Below are positions 1 to 8,287 of a stretch of DNA of 64,000 bases, one piece after another. The notes beneath the pieces are model-generated. The model searched no databases and had not been told where the DNA came from. It saw only the letters and a program-made list of their open reading frames with translations. The translations under genes and the position numbers were made by a program. This DNA is from CAZFLM01 sp964519955 (GTDB lineage: Bacteria > Armatimonadota > Chthonomonadetes > Chthonomonadales > CAJBBX01), in NCBI GenBank assembly GCA_964519955.1, contig CAZFLM010000002.1, positions 1 to 64,000 on the forward strand, given 5' to 3'. Position 1 is the first letter of the stretch. Every line of letters begins with the position of its first letter.

Positions 1-95
1 CACGCTCCCGGCTCGGCACATTGGTGCGATGCGAGCACGACCGCCGCCACGCACACGGTTCCGAGGCGCGACAGTCATGGAGCGCGTGCGCCGGC
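1..95. repeat. Left copy of direct repeat at scaffold gap
   Basis: This is a non-coding copy of a repeat that reappears immediately after the N run (196 to about 278). The first 54 bases are identical to that copy and the rest is nearly so. Its 3' half, centred on ccgaggcgcgacagt, is also found at about 21007-21039 between purB and a GNAT gene, so this is a dispersed element and not only an assembly echo. I see no gene in it; open frames running through it are continuous only because of the Ns. Confidence 0.8.
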
Positions 96-195
96 NNNNN
101 NNNNNNNNNNNNNNNNNNNNNNNNNNNNNNNNNNNNNNNNNNNNNNNNNNNNNNNNNNNNNNNNNNNNNNNNNNNNNNNNNNNNNNNNNNNNNNN
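96..195. other. Scaffold gap of 100 Ns
   Basis: The gap is exactly 100 unknown bases, a conventional placeholder for a join of unknown size. It is flanked on both sides by the same repeat, which is probably why assembly failed here. The true distance and content are unknown. Confidence 0.98.
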
Positions 196-290
196 CACGC
201 TCCCGGCTCGGCACATTGGTGCGATGCGAGCACGACCGCCGCCACGCACAACGTTCCGAGGCGCGACCGTGAAGGAGCGGTCTGCCGCAA
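196..290. repeat. Right copy of direct repeat at scaffold gap
   Basis: This is the second copy of the repeat at 1-95, diverging after the motif ccgaggcgcgac. The following 50 bases to the stop of the leftward hydrolase gene show nothing recognisable. Confidence 0.75.
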
Positions 291-343
291 TCCGCGAACA
301 CCCACCGCCCCTAGACCACCGCCCGCCACGTACAGCGTGCCCC

Positions 344-1120
344 CTACCGCGACACATCGAGGAACCGCTCGATGATGCGGCCCAGGATCTGCTCGCCGCG
401 CTCGTTCGCGTGGACGACGTCGCGCTTGAACCAGTCCAGCTCCTTGCCGCTCTGCCGGATGTAGACGCCCCACGCGCCGGCGAGATCGAGGAACCCGGTG
501 CGCAGCTCGGCGGCGAGCGCTTTCAGCTTCGCACGGTAGTCGGCGCCCTTCGGGTCGATGTCCGGCTGCCAGCTCGCCTCGCGCGGGTCCACCGTGCCGA
601 ACGGACCGGTCATGAGCAGGATGTCCGCCTTGCAGCCCGCGCGGATCTGGCGGATGACCTCGCGGATCGAGTCGATGTCGTCGCGCTGGCTGATCCCGCC
701 GATGACCACCAGGTCCGGCGCCTTCGCGGTCACGTACCGTTCCACGCGGCCGTTGTCCCTGTACCACCAGCACCCGGTCGAGCCGCGCACGACGATCCAC
801 GAAGTGATTGCACACTTCGGGTAGCGGCGCTGCAGCAGGAGGCCCCAGCCCGACCGCCACGCGTCGTTGACGATGCTGTCGCCGAGGTTCACGATGGTCA
901 GCGGGCCGCCCTTCAGCAGCTTGCGCCGCACCCCGGCCAGGTTGCGCCAGCGCCCCTTCTCCGGCGCGAACTGCACGGGCGGAATGGTCGCGTAGGCCGC
1001 ATCGATGGCCTCGATCGTCCGCTCCGGCTTGTCGTTCACGTACATCCCGTCGTCCTGCGCGGCCTGGCCGGCGTGCATGCCGAGCAGCGCGGCCATCACG
1101 GTCATCGACGCGATCAACAT
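344..1120 (-). CDS. SGNH/GDSL-family hydrolase, exported
   Basis: The product is a 258-residue protein of the SGNH hydrolase superfamily (esterases, acetylesterases, sometimes polysaccharide deacetylases). Residues 80-82 are the block I GDS with Ser82 as nucleophile, and DVVH near residues 234-237 is the block V Asp-His. A hydrophobic N-terminus ending near AQA suggests a signal peptide. I chose ATG 1120 and not 1150 because GAGGGAG lies 8 bases upstream and the signal peptide then starts cleanly. The gene follows the DUF1493 gene after 30 bases on the same strand, a likely operon. The substrate is unknown; carbohydrate esters are plausible given the glycosidases nearby, but that is inference. 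Confidence 0.75.
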   Translation of the reverse strand: MLIASMTVMAALLGMHAGQAAQDDGMYVNDKPERTIEAIDAAYATIPPVQFAPEKGRWRNLAGVRRKLLKGGPLTIVNLGDSIVNDAWRSGWGLLLQRRYPKCAITSWIVVRGSTGCWWYRDNGRVERYVTAKAPDLVVIGGISQRDDIDSIREVIRQIRAGCKADILLMTGPFGTVDPREASWQPDIDPKGADYRAKLKALAAELRTGFLDLAGAWGVYIRQSGKELDWFKRDVVHANERGEQILGRIIERFLDVSR

Positions 1121-1150
1121 CGTGCTGTCTCCCTCGATCGGGCGGCGCAC

Positions 1151-1552
1151 CTACCGCCCGTAGTGGTCGTCCGGGTACTGCGCCAGCCAGCGCCGCGCCT
1201 CAGCAGCCTCGGCCAGGTCGCCAACGGTGATGGGCACGTGGCGGGCGCGCATCCAGGTCGGACGCGACATACCCAGGAAGCGGTTCCATCGCCTCGGAAT
1301 CAGGCGGAAGAGGGCCTCGACCGGATCGAAGCCCTCCGTGCCGAAGTGGTGCTCCCAGCGGTAGCCGGACACATCGACGCGAAACGTATCCGCGAAGTCG
1401 GCGAGCAGCTCGCCAGAGTCGTCGCCATCTACGCCGAGGTCCTCCAGCAGCCGCGCGCCCAGCGTCACCTTCTCCGGCGGGCAGTCGACGTGACGCCGCA
1501 CCAGCTCGATGACGCGCTCGGACAAGCCGTTCTCATCCGTCGGGGCCCTCAT
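1151..1552 (-). CDS. DUF1493-family acyl-carrier-like protein
   Basis: The product is a 133-residue protein resembling DUF1493, a family with an acyl-carrier-protein-like helical fold. The segment DLGVDGDDS (about 38-46) sits where an ACP has its phosphopantetheine serine, followed by a helix LLADFADTF and a GYRWEHHF motif typical of the family. ATG 1552 is preceded by GGAGGTGG at good spacing; the longer open frame upstream is antisense to a membrane-protein gene. No acyltransferase or synthase is adjacent, so a partner cannot be named. It probably shares a transcript with the SGNH hydrolase downstream. Confidence 0.65.
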   Translation of the reverse strand: MRAPTDENGLSERVIELVRRHVDCPPEKVTLGARLLEDLGVDGDDSGELLADFADTFRVDVSGYRWEHHFGTEGFDPVEALFRLIPRRWNRFLGMSRPTWMRARHVPITVGDLAEAAEARRWLAQYPDDHYGR

Positions 1553-1598
1553 CGTAGGACCACCTCCACCGTGCGCCCGCTCAGCGCCTCGGCCGCCC

Positions 1599-1627
1599 TT
1601 GACGCCGTGCCGGCTCCCGAGTACAGT
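1599..1627 (+). promoter_or_regulatory. Promoter placing +1 on the ATG at 1634
   Basis: The -35 TTGACG (1599-1604), a 17-bp spacer and the -10 TACAGT (1622-1627) form a sigma70-type promoter. The predicted start, seven bases after the -10, is base 1634, the A of the ATG, so the mRNA would be leaderless. Confidence 0.6.
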
Positions 1628-1633
1628 GGGTCC

Positions 1634-2650
1634 ATGCCTGGCACCAGCGACACCCTCGGGCAGCGCCCGGACAAGTGCACCGCGGCACGCGTCGGCTTGC
1701 GCAGCCGCGCGTCGGCTCTCGCCCGGACGCTGGCCATCGGCTACATCCTCTACTTCTGGTCGGAGCGCGCGTTCTGGTCGTTCTGGCGCGATACCGACCA
1801 GGTTCGCGACTCGCTGATCACGTGGCTGGTCTACTCCCTGATCGGCGCCGTGTTCACCACGTTGGTTCGCTGGTACCGGGCGTCCGCATGGCCAGCGGTG
1901 TTCCTGGCAGGCGCTGTCTATGGTTGGCTCGCCGAGGGGGTCATCGTCGGCACGACCTACGGCGATCCGTCCAGCCCCTTCCCGTTGTCGATCTCCTTCA
2001 CCGGTCTCTCGTGGCATGCGGCCATCAGCGTGTGTCTCGGATGGTGGTGGCTGGGCCGCGCCTTGGCCGCCGGCAATCTGCGCACGGTCGCACTGCGATC
2101 GGGCCTCCTGGGTGCGGGCTGGGGCTTCTGGGCCATCTGGTGGCAGACCGGGGCGGAGGGCAGGTTCCCGACGACGATCGCCGCCTTCTGCACCCACGCC
2201 CTCGTGTCCTCGGCCATCCTCCTGGCGGCCTACTGGCTCGCCGGGCGCCTCGCGGGGCCAACCTGCCGCCCGCCGATGGTCACCCGCGTCGCACTGGGTG
2301 GACTAGTGCTCGCGTTCTTCTTCCTCGCGCGCGTCCCGGCCACCCCGATCGCCGTCCTTGTCCTGCCGCCGCTGCTGGCCCTGTGCTGGCTAGGCCTGCG
2401 CCGAAGCCGCACCGATGACGCACCTCCCGACGCCATCCAGCAGGTGATGGGCCGCTACGGCGCGAGGCAGTGCGCGGGGCTCCTGGCCCTCCCTATCGCC
2501 GCCTGCTTCACCTACGCCTGCCTGGCCTGGACGCGCCTGCCGTCGAACGTGATCCTCTACCTTGTCACCATGCCGCTCGGCTTCTGGCTCTTCGGGAGGA
2601 GCCTGTACCTGCTGCTGCGTCGCGACCAACCGGAGGCCCCGGCGGGCTGA
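1634..2650 (+). CDS. Polytopic membrane protein of unknown function
   Basis: The product is a 338-residue integral membrane protein with roughly nine hydrophobic segments separated by short loops; Trp-rich stretches such as WGFWAIWW are notable. I do not recognise a family or catalytic motif. The start at 1634 is supported by an excellent promoter whose +1 falls on the ATG, while no good ribosome-binding site is present. The longer reading frame back to base 29 crosses the N gap and is antisense to the DUF1493 and hydrolase genes, so it is rejected. The gene ends 24 bases from the convergent DUF2310 gene. Confidence 0.7.
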   Translation: MPGTSDTLGQRPDKCTAARVGLRSRASALARTLAIGYILYFWSERAFWSFWRDTDQVRDSLITWLVYSLIGAVFTTLVRWYRASAWPAVFLAGAVYGWLAEGVIVGTTYGDPSSPFPLSISFTGLSWHAAISVCLGWWWLGRALAAGNLRTVALRSGLLGAGWGFWAIWWQTGAEGRFPTTIAAFCTHALVSSAILLAAYWLAGRLAGPTCRPPMVTRVALGGLVLAFFFLARVPATPIAVLVLPPLLALCWLGLRRSRTDDAPPDAIQQVMGRYGARQCAGLLALPIAACFTYACLAWTRLPSNVILYLVTMPLGFWLFGRSLYLLLRRDQPEAPAG

Positions 2651-2673
2651 GCGTGCTGCCTACCGGAACCGCA

Positions 2674-3417
2674 TCACGGCAGCATGTAGGCCACGTTGGA
2701 CGCGAGCCAGCACCGGTCGCAGCGAAAGTCGAACAGGCGGTGCCACGGCTCCTCCAGCAGCCACTCCCCGCCGCAGCCGGGGCACTTGCGGGCACGCTCC
2801 TGCTTCTTGCTGCGGCCGTAGCACCTATGGGGCGTGTAGTATGCGGGCGCGCCGGTCATCTCGCTGAGCTGCCGGCAGCACTCCAGGCCCTGCTTGGACA
2901 GCTCGCTGTCGAGCCGCCCCATCTGGCGCAGGCAGGCGCGCTCCAGCATGCCGCAGCCGAGCTGGATGCGATCGCACATACACCACTGCGACTGCCAGTA
3001 CACGAGCCCGCGAAGGTCCGCATCTGAAGCGCCGGGCAGCCGGTACAGCGGCACATAGCCCCAGCAGTCGCCGCAGCGGACGGGCGGCTCGTGGGCGAAC
3101 GCGTGCGTGTACAGCACGTAGCAGCTCGGCCGCTCGCACCGGCAGATCGGGTCGGCCTCCAGCATCGGCGCGCATGCGACGCCGGAGAGCGCCACGCCGC
3201 CGCTCGCCAGTTCCTCGTGCGCCGAGGCCCCCAGCGCGTCTTCCTCGGGCAGCAGCACGCTCGCCTGGTACCCGTCATCGGTGACGGCGATCAGCCAGTC
3301 GCCTACGCACAACCGGCCACGGTCTCGCTGGTTGGCCAGGTAGCCGTGGACCACCATGGCCGCGCCGTCACTGTCTTGATCCGCCGCCTGCGTGAACGTC
3401 GGTTGTGCGACGTACAT
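2674..3417 (-). CDS. DUF2310 zinc-ribbon-containing protein
   Basis: The product is a 247-residue protein matching the DUF2310 pattern: a central CWGYVPLYRLP segment, WQSQWCMCDRIQ, then LDSELSKQGLECC and a C-terminal zinc ribbon with CPGC (Cys212, Cys215) and CDRC (Cys233, Cys236). The family is described as zinc-ribbon and possibly nucleic-acid-binding, with no established reaction. ATG 3417 has GGAGG about nine bases upstream. Its first 115 bases overlap the end of the upstream gene in another frame, so the two are probably translationally linked. Confidence 0.75.
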   Translation of the reverse strand: MYVAQPTFTQAADQDSDGAAMVVHGYLANQRDRGRLCVGDWLIAVTDDGYQASVLLPEEDALGASAHEELASGGVALSGVACAPMLEADPICRCERPSCYVLYTHAFAHEPPVRCGDCWGYVPLYRLPGASDADLRGLVYWQSQWCMCDRIQLGCGMLERACLRQMGRLDSELSKQGLECCRQLSEMTGAPAYYTPHRCYGRSKKQERARKCPGCGGEWLLEEPWHRLFDFRCDRCWLASNVAYMLP

Positions 3418-3785
3418 TGCCCATCCCCTCCGGTCTGGTCGGCGCCGCCCAACGTACGGTCCGCGTCCACCAACTCCATCGACCTCGCCACGACGAACCC
3501 ACTCATCCCGATGGACGATACGATCTCGTAGCCGTTGAGCCCTCCGTCTTCCGAACCGGCAGGGACCGCGCACGCGGCCCGGATCCGAGCCAACGGCACC
3601 TGAGCGACCGAGAACAGGATCGTGCCGAACGGGTCGCCGTCGAACTCAAACCCCGCGACGCCCTCGAACACGATATCGGTCCGTTCCTCGGGCTCGCGCT
3701 CGCGGAAGGCCGTGTGCAGCACGACACGGCGCCGCTCGCAATCCACCTCGTACCCCAGCACAACGTTGTCATGGACGGACCGCAT
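3303..3785 (-). CDS. Conserved hypothetical protein overlapping DUF2310 gene
   Basis: This open frame encodes 160 residues. The first 105 or so look like a folded domain (YEVDCERRRVVLHT, TDIVFEGVAGFEFDGD, YEIVSSIGMSGFVVARS), a pattern I associate with uncharacterised immunity-like proteins. The last 38 residues are Arg-rich and read across the start of the DUF2310 gene, so they may not be conserved. ATG 3785 has GGGAGGCG upstream. It is divergent from the deaminase gene across the promoter at 3799-3827. A frameshift near 3400 that lengthens the frame artificially is possible. Confidence 0.55.
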   Translation of the reverse strand: MRSVHDNVVLGYEVDCERRRVVLHTAFREREPEERTDIVFEGVAGFEFDGDPFGTILFSVAQVPLARIRAACAVPAGSEDGGLNGYEIVSSIGMSGFVVARSMELVDADRTLGGADQTGGDGQCTSHNRRSRRRRIKTVTARPWWSTATWPTSETVAGCA

Positions 3786-3798
3786 CGTCGCCTCCCGG

Positions 3799-3827
3799 TT
3801 GACATCCGCGCGGGCCGCCTGTAGACT
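3799..3827 (+). promoter_or_regulatory. Promoter placing +1 on the deaminase ATG
   Basis: TTGACA (3799-3804), 17 bp, then TAGACT (3822-3827). Base 3834, seven after the -10, is the A of the deaminase start codon, and no Shine-Dalgarno lies between, so a leaderless transcript is predicted. Confidence 0.7.
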
Positions 3828-3833
3828 GGCCGC

Positions 3834-4319
3834 ATGGCTCCTCACGGTACCACCGACGAATGCCTCTTGCGCCGCGCCATAGCGCTGGCCGTGCGCCACG
3901 TGCGGCTGCACCACGGCGGACCGTTCGGGGCGATCGTCGCGCGGGAGGGCAAGGTCATCGCGGCAGGCTGGAACCAGGTAACCAGCGCGCACGACCCGAC
4001 GGCCCACGCCGAGATCGTCGCCATCCGTAAGGGGGCCAGAAGGCTCGGCACGCACGAACTGATCGGTTGTACGCTCTACAGCAGTTGCGAGCCGTGCCCC
4101 ATGTGCCTGGCAGCCGCCTATTGGGCGCGCCTCGACCGCATCGTCTTCGCGGCCACACGCGCCGATGCCGCCCGCGCCGGGTTCGACGACGAGCGGCTCT
4201 ACGGCGAACTGCCACTCCCGATCGCGGAGCGCAGCCTGCCGACCAGCCACCTGGATCTCGAGAGCGCTGCCACCCCCTTCGAGGTCTGGGCCACTCTGCT
4301 CAACCGCAAGCCCTACTAG
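3834..4319 (+). CDS. guaD: Guanine deaminase-type nucleoside/base deaminase
   Basis: The product is a 161-residue cytidine-deaminase-fold enzyme. HAE at residues 58-60 gives the zinc-binding His and the proton-shuttling Glu; SSCEPCPMC supplies zinc ligands Cys85 and Cys88. Length and the pattern of the C-terminal half (aromatic YWARLDRIVFAA, then LPIAERS) resemble the small Bacillus GuaD group, which converts guanine to xanthine in purine salvage; tRNA adenosine deaminase TadA is the main alternative. The gene appears to be transcribed leaderless from the promoter just upstream. It ends 11 bases before the convergent giant lipoprotein gene. Confidence 0.7.
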   Translation: MAPHGTTDECLLRRAIALAVRHVRLHHGGPFGAIVAREGKVIAAGWNQVTSAHDPTAHAEIVAIRKGARRLGTHELIGCTLYSSCEPCPMCLAAAYWARLDRIVFAATRADAARAGFDDERLYGELPLPIAERSLPTSHLDLESAATPFEVWATLLNRKPY

Positions 4320-4330
4320 AAGCCGCACTC

Positions 4331-7300
4331 TCACCGCGGCCGCAGCACGACCAGTCGCCTCTCCCCGAACCGCGCGCGGCCGGCGGCCTCGAAGGTGAGC
4401 ACCACCTCCGACTCGCGGCCGATGCCGGGCGTGAGCGTCACACCGTCGATGAGCACGTCCTCGTAGCGCGCCACGCTGCGCGGCAGGGGCGCGGCGAACG
4501 TCAGGCGCGGGCGCGACGTCGAGCGGGCATCGGGGCGGACGTCGCCGATGAGCCGGACCGCGCCGGTCGCGCCGGATGCCAGCCACTGCGCCTCGCCCAG
4601 GTTGCCTGCCAACACGCGCGCCCGCACCGGCTTGCCCGCCGCCACGTCAACCACGCCGCCGTCCTCGACCTCGCGCCACCTGCCGGACGCGTCCCGCACC
4701 TCGACGCGGTAGAACTCGGCGTTCATGTGCTTGAGCGGGCCGAAGCCGTCGTAGGGCACGTTGCCGACACACGTGAGCGGCACGTTGGCCGACGACGTGC
4801 CGGTGCCGGCGGTCTTCACGCCAACCATCTTGCCGGTCTTCACCGCCTGGACGTAGGACGCCTTGTGCGCCTGGTACACGGCGTCGTAGGCGTTGGCGTG
4901 CAGGTCGCGATCGACGGTCACCCAGGTCTCCGGCGGGCGAGTGGAGCGCGGCGCCGTCGCCTGCCCGGCATGCGCCGCCAACGCGCGAGCCGAGGAGCGC
5001 GGCGTCCCATCCGGGGCGATGACGCCGAAGTCGCTCTTCTCATCCACTCGGTATCCACCGACGCTCCACCAGACTGCCAGACCGTTCGCGCCGCTGTCTG
5101 TCACCATCTTCGCGAAGCCCCGGCACAGCGCGGCCTGATCGCCCTCCTTGACTCCGGTGGTGTCGTAGGGGTAGATCGACGAGCCGAACTCCGCCCAGAA
5201 CACGGGCTTCCCGTTACCCGCCCACCGCCCATACGCCACCGAGAATCCACCTTCGGCGGGGTTCAGCCCGTAGCCCTCCGGTGACGAGAAGTCGAACGCC
5301 TTGCCGCAGCTCACCAGATCATAGGCGAACCAGCCGGCCCAACTCGGCTGCGACGCCGAGCGCGCGGAGATCAGATGGTTGGGGTCGAGCGCGCGGATCT
5401 TGTGGATGACGCGGGCATATCGGCGAGCGATCACGTCGTCGGCGCACCGGCAGTAGGCAGCGACCATCTTCAGCCAGGGCCCGTCGCCGCGGAGCTGGTC
5501 GTCGGGTGGGTTGGTCACGATGCCGGCAGCATCGCGCGGCGCCGGGTAGCCCCAGACACTCTCGGCATGCTGCACGCTGCCGTAGCGCTCTACGATCCAC
5601 GCCTCCCACTCGCGGTCCCACCTGGCGCGCTCGTCGTGGCTGCCCAGGTGGTGCTCCCACGCGATGTCGTAGGCCCACACGTTCGGGTTGCTCGCGAAGC
5701 GCCCCTCCTTGATGAGGGTCGTGAAGAGGGCCTCGTCCGTCTGGAACGGGTGCGCGCCCGCAATGAACAGGTTGACGCGAACGCCGTGCGCCCCGGCCCG
5801 GTGAATGAAGTCGTTCGCCTGCCGCACGTGGGCCGGGTCACCCAGGAGGATGGAGACGCTGGTGAAGCCCAGAGACTGCAGCGTCGCCAGGTCACGCTCG
5901 ACGATGGTCGGATCGTAGTAGCCCGGCGCCAGCCAGTGCAGCGAGTACTGCGCCACGTCCGCGCCTGCCACGTTTGACTGCCAGTAGTTGCAGCCGTAGG
6001 GGTACCACTTGTGGGCGCCCCCCGGCTTCCCACCGATGGTCGGCGCCCAGAAGCTGCCGTCCTTCACCCGCACGAAGCGTGCTCTCGGCCGAGGCTGACT
6101 CGGCAGCACGCTCACCGGCTGACTGATCGTGTCGAGGACGCGCCCCGCGTCGACGAGGTCCGTCGTCACGATGTACTCGCCCGGCCGGGCCGATGCCAGG
6201 CGCTTCTCGATCGCGACCGTGCGGCGCCCGTACGGGCCGATCTCCACCGGCACGGACGCGCGGAGGACCTCTGCAGCGCCCCGCCGCACTGTCAGCCGCA
6301 CGATCAGCTTGCGCGCCCCACCCCGCGTGTTGGCGACCTCAAAGCCGAGCGGCACGTTCTCCCCGGCGAAGTAGGAGAACTGCTCCGCCCCTCCGCGCGC
6401 CAGGAACACGCCATCCGCCATCCGCTTCACGAGCGGCACAACATCGCCCGCCGCCATCTGCCCCCACACCGAGCCGCGGAACGGTGCGCCCAGGTTCACG
6501 TAGAGCGATGCCTGGGTGCCGCAGACGCGCCCGGTCTCGTCCTTGATGTCGGTGAGCGGGATCCACCGCGCGGGGCGCGTCGACGCGAAGCCAAGGCCGC
6601 GGGGCCGCGCGATCGGGGTGACGATTGGCCCGGCCTGGTTGCCCGTGTCGGCGGCGGCCCGCAGTTGCGCGGTCGTCGGCCGGAGCGAAGGGAGACGGTA
6701 GTACTTGTGGAACGGGGAGAACAGCTCCAGCGCCGGCAGCGACAGGTCGGCCTGGCGCATGTCCGCGGGCAGCGCCGCCGCGCCGAAGCCGGCCACCCAC
6801 AGCTCGTGACGGCCGTTGGGCACGCTGGCGTGCGACTGCGCGATGCCGATGCACATGGCGGCGGCGTTCTCCAACCGCACCCGGTCGCTCGCGCCACCGC
6901 GGCCCTTCGACTTGTTGTCCGGCCAGTAGCCGAAGTCGCCGGCAGGGAGCGTGACGCGCCGCCACTCCGTCGTCAGAGGAACTGCAGCGATCCACCGGGA
7001 GCCGTCCTCCTCCTGCACCTCCACGCTCATCGCGGTGGTCCGTGGCCCGCCCTTGGCCCAGAAGACGACCACGTCATCGCCGGGCTGGTAGAGGCCCCGT
7101 GCCCCGACGTAGAGCGTATCCCAGCCCGTCAGGTCCGGGATCGCCAGACGCAGGGCAGTGGGCGCCGCCGCGGGCCCGGTCTGTTCCACCTCCCAGGTCG
7201 TCGGCGAGCCCATGTTGCTGCTGGAGCGCGACCAGTCGCCGCGTGCGAGCGCCGTGACATCGAGCGTGGCGTGGCCAACCGGCAACTCGGCCAACCGCCG

Positions 7301-8287
7301 AGTCCACTCGTCCTGCGCGCGCTTGACGCTCCCCTCGAACAGCGGACCGCCGACCACCACCATACCCCCGCGGTTGCGCAGGAACCGGAGCAGATTCGCC
7401 TTCGCGGCGATCGGGCACAGCGCGCCATCCGGGAAGACGACCGCGTCGACCGCCGCCGCCGTGAGCTTCTCCGGCGACGCGATGTCGTCGTCCGACAAGA
7501 GCGCAGCGGTGAACCCGGCCGACACCAACTCCGCGCGAACCTTCTCGGCATTCGCCGCGCCCGCATGGACCGCCACCGTGTAGCGCCGGCCGGCCTGGCC
7601 CGTGGCGGTCGGCTCACCCATGGGGCATACCGGGTCCTCGAACGCGCCGTCCATGTCCATCGTCATCAGGGCCAACACGCCGGAGCGCACCGCCGGCACG
7701 GAAGGCGGCAGCGCGAAGCCCTTGCGGAACACGAGCGGCCCGCCCGAGACGCCCTCGGACACCTCCGCGACGACGCGGTCCCGTTCGAGCTTGAGCCGCA
7801 GCCGATAGGTCACGCCGTACCGCCAGGTCGTGCCGACGGGGTCCGGCAGCGGCTCCAGGCGAGTGAGCGGCTCGTTCTGCGCCTGCCACACGCCGCCGCG
7901 CATCTCCACCAACTCGCAGTAGCTGGGCCCGCTCGGCGGGTCGACCAACGAGACGCGCCAGAAGTTGCCGCCGTCCTCGTAGACGGCCAGCCCCATCGCA
8001 TTCCAGGTACCCGTTGCCAGCCGCCTGGCCGGCGTCACGGACACCTCGAGCGTCTGCTCGGCGCTCTCGGAGACCGCGCTCGGGTAGGCGGTGACCTGGC
8101 CGCGCGTCGTGCAGCGCAGCTTGCCTCCGACCACCCTCATCGTGCCGCCGGAGACGGTCCAGGTGTCCTCCAGCACCGTCTTGCGGCCGTACGCCGAGAA
8201 GTCGTCGGTGAAGATGCCGGGCGCCTGGGCGCAGGCTGCGAGGGCGGCACAGAGCAGCGAGGCGAGAGCGATGAACCTGGTGACCAT
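4331..8287 (-). CDS. Giant secreted glycoside-hydrolase-like lipoprotein
   Basis: The product is a 1318-residue exported protein. It begins with a signal segment containing a lipobox-like LAAC, followed by a concanavalin-like beta-sandwich (about 25-190), then a segment resembling a ThuA or glutamine-amidotransferase-like fold (PDGALCPIAAKANLLRFL, GGMVVVGGP), a further beta region, and a TIM-barrel domain at about 745-1110 similar to GH5/GH42 glycosidases. Candidate catalytic acids are Glu near 877 (AWEHH) and Glu near 1032 (FWAEFGSS). ATG 8287 has GGAGGT seven bases upstream. It lies downstream of a GH51 enzyme and an esterase on the same strand but is separated from them by hairpin repeats. 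Substrate unknown, probably a plant polysaccharide. Confidence 0.65.
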   Translation of the reverse strand: MVTRFIALASLLCAALAACAQAPGIFTDDFSAYGRKTVLEDTWTVSGGTMRVVGGKLRCTTRGQVTAYPSAVSESAEQTLEVSVTPARRLATGTWNAMGLAVYEDGGNFWRVSLVDPPSGPSYCELVEMRGGVWQAQNEPLTRLEPLPDPVGTTWRYGVTYRLRLKLERDRVVAEVSEGVSGGPLVFRKGFALPPSVPAVRSGVLALMTMDMDGAFEDPVCPMGEPTATGQAGRRYTVAVHAGAANAEKVRAELVSAGFTAALLSDDDIASPEKLTAAAVDAVVFPDGALCPIAAKANLLRFLRNRGGMVVVGGPLFEGSVKRAQDEWTRRLAELPVGHATLDVTALARGDWSRSSSNMGSPTTWEVEQTGPAAAPTALRLAIPDLTGWDTLYVGARGLYQPGDDVVVFWAKGGPRTTAMSVEVQEEDGSRWIAAVPLTTEWRRVTLPAGDFGYWPDNKSKGRGGASDRVRLENAAAMCIGIAQSHASVPNGRHELWVAGFGAAALPADMRQADLSLPALELFSPFHKYYRLPSLRPTTAQLRAAADTGNQAGPIVTPIARPRGLGFASTRPARWIPLTDIKDETGRVCGTQASLYVNLGAPFRGSVWGQMAAGDVVPLVKRMADGVFLARGGAEQFSYFAGENVPLGFEVANTRGGARKLIVRLTVRRGAAEVLRASVPVEIGPYGRRTVAIEKRLASARPGEYIVTTDLVDAGRVLDTISQPVSVLPSQPRPRARFVRVKDGSFWAPTIGGKPGGAHKWYPYGCNYWQSNVAGADVAQYSLHWLAPGYYDPTIVERDLATLQSLGFTSVSILLGDPAHVRQANDFIHRAGAHGVRVNLFIAGAHPFQTDEALFTTLIKEGRFASNPNVWAYDIAWEHHLGSHDERARWDREWEAWIVERYGSVQHAESVWGYPAPRDAAGIVTNPPDDQLRGDGPWLKMVAAYCRCADDVIARRYARVIHKIRALDPNHLISARSASQPSWAGWFAYDLVSCGKAFDFSSPEGYGLNPAEGGFSVAYGRWAGNGKPVFWAEFGSSIYPYDTTGVKEGDQAALCRGFAKMVTDSGANGLAVWWSVGGYRVDEKSDFGVIAPDGTPRSSARALAAHAGQATAPRSTRPPETWVTVDRDLHANAYDAVYQAHKASYVQAVKTGKMVGVKTAGTGTSSANVPLTCVGNVPYDGFGPLKHMNAEFYRVEVRDASGRWREVEDGGVVDVAAGKPVRARVLAGNLGEAQWLASGATGAVRLIGDVRPDARSTSRPRLTFAAPLPRSVARYEDVLIDGVTLTPGIGRESEVVLTFEAAGRARFGERRLVVLRPR

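Noticed and set aside
29..2650. An 873-codon frame running through the N gap into the membrane protein
   Set aside because: It crosses 100 unknown bases, and its first 500 codons are antisense to two genes with clear motifs and ribosome-binding sites; only the part from 1634 is a real protein.
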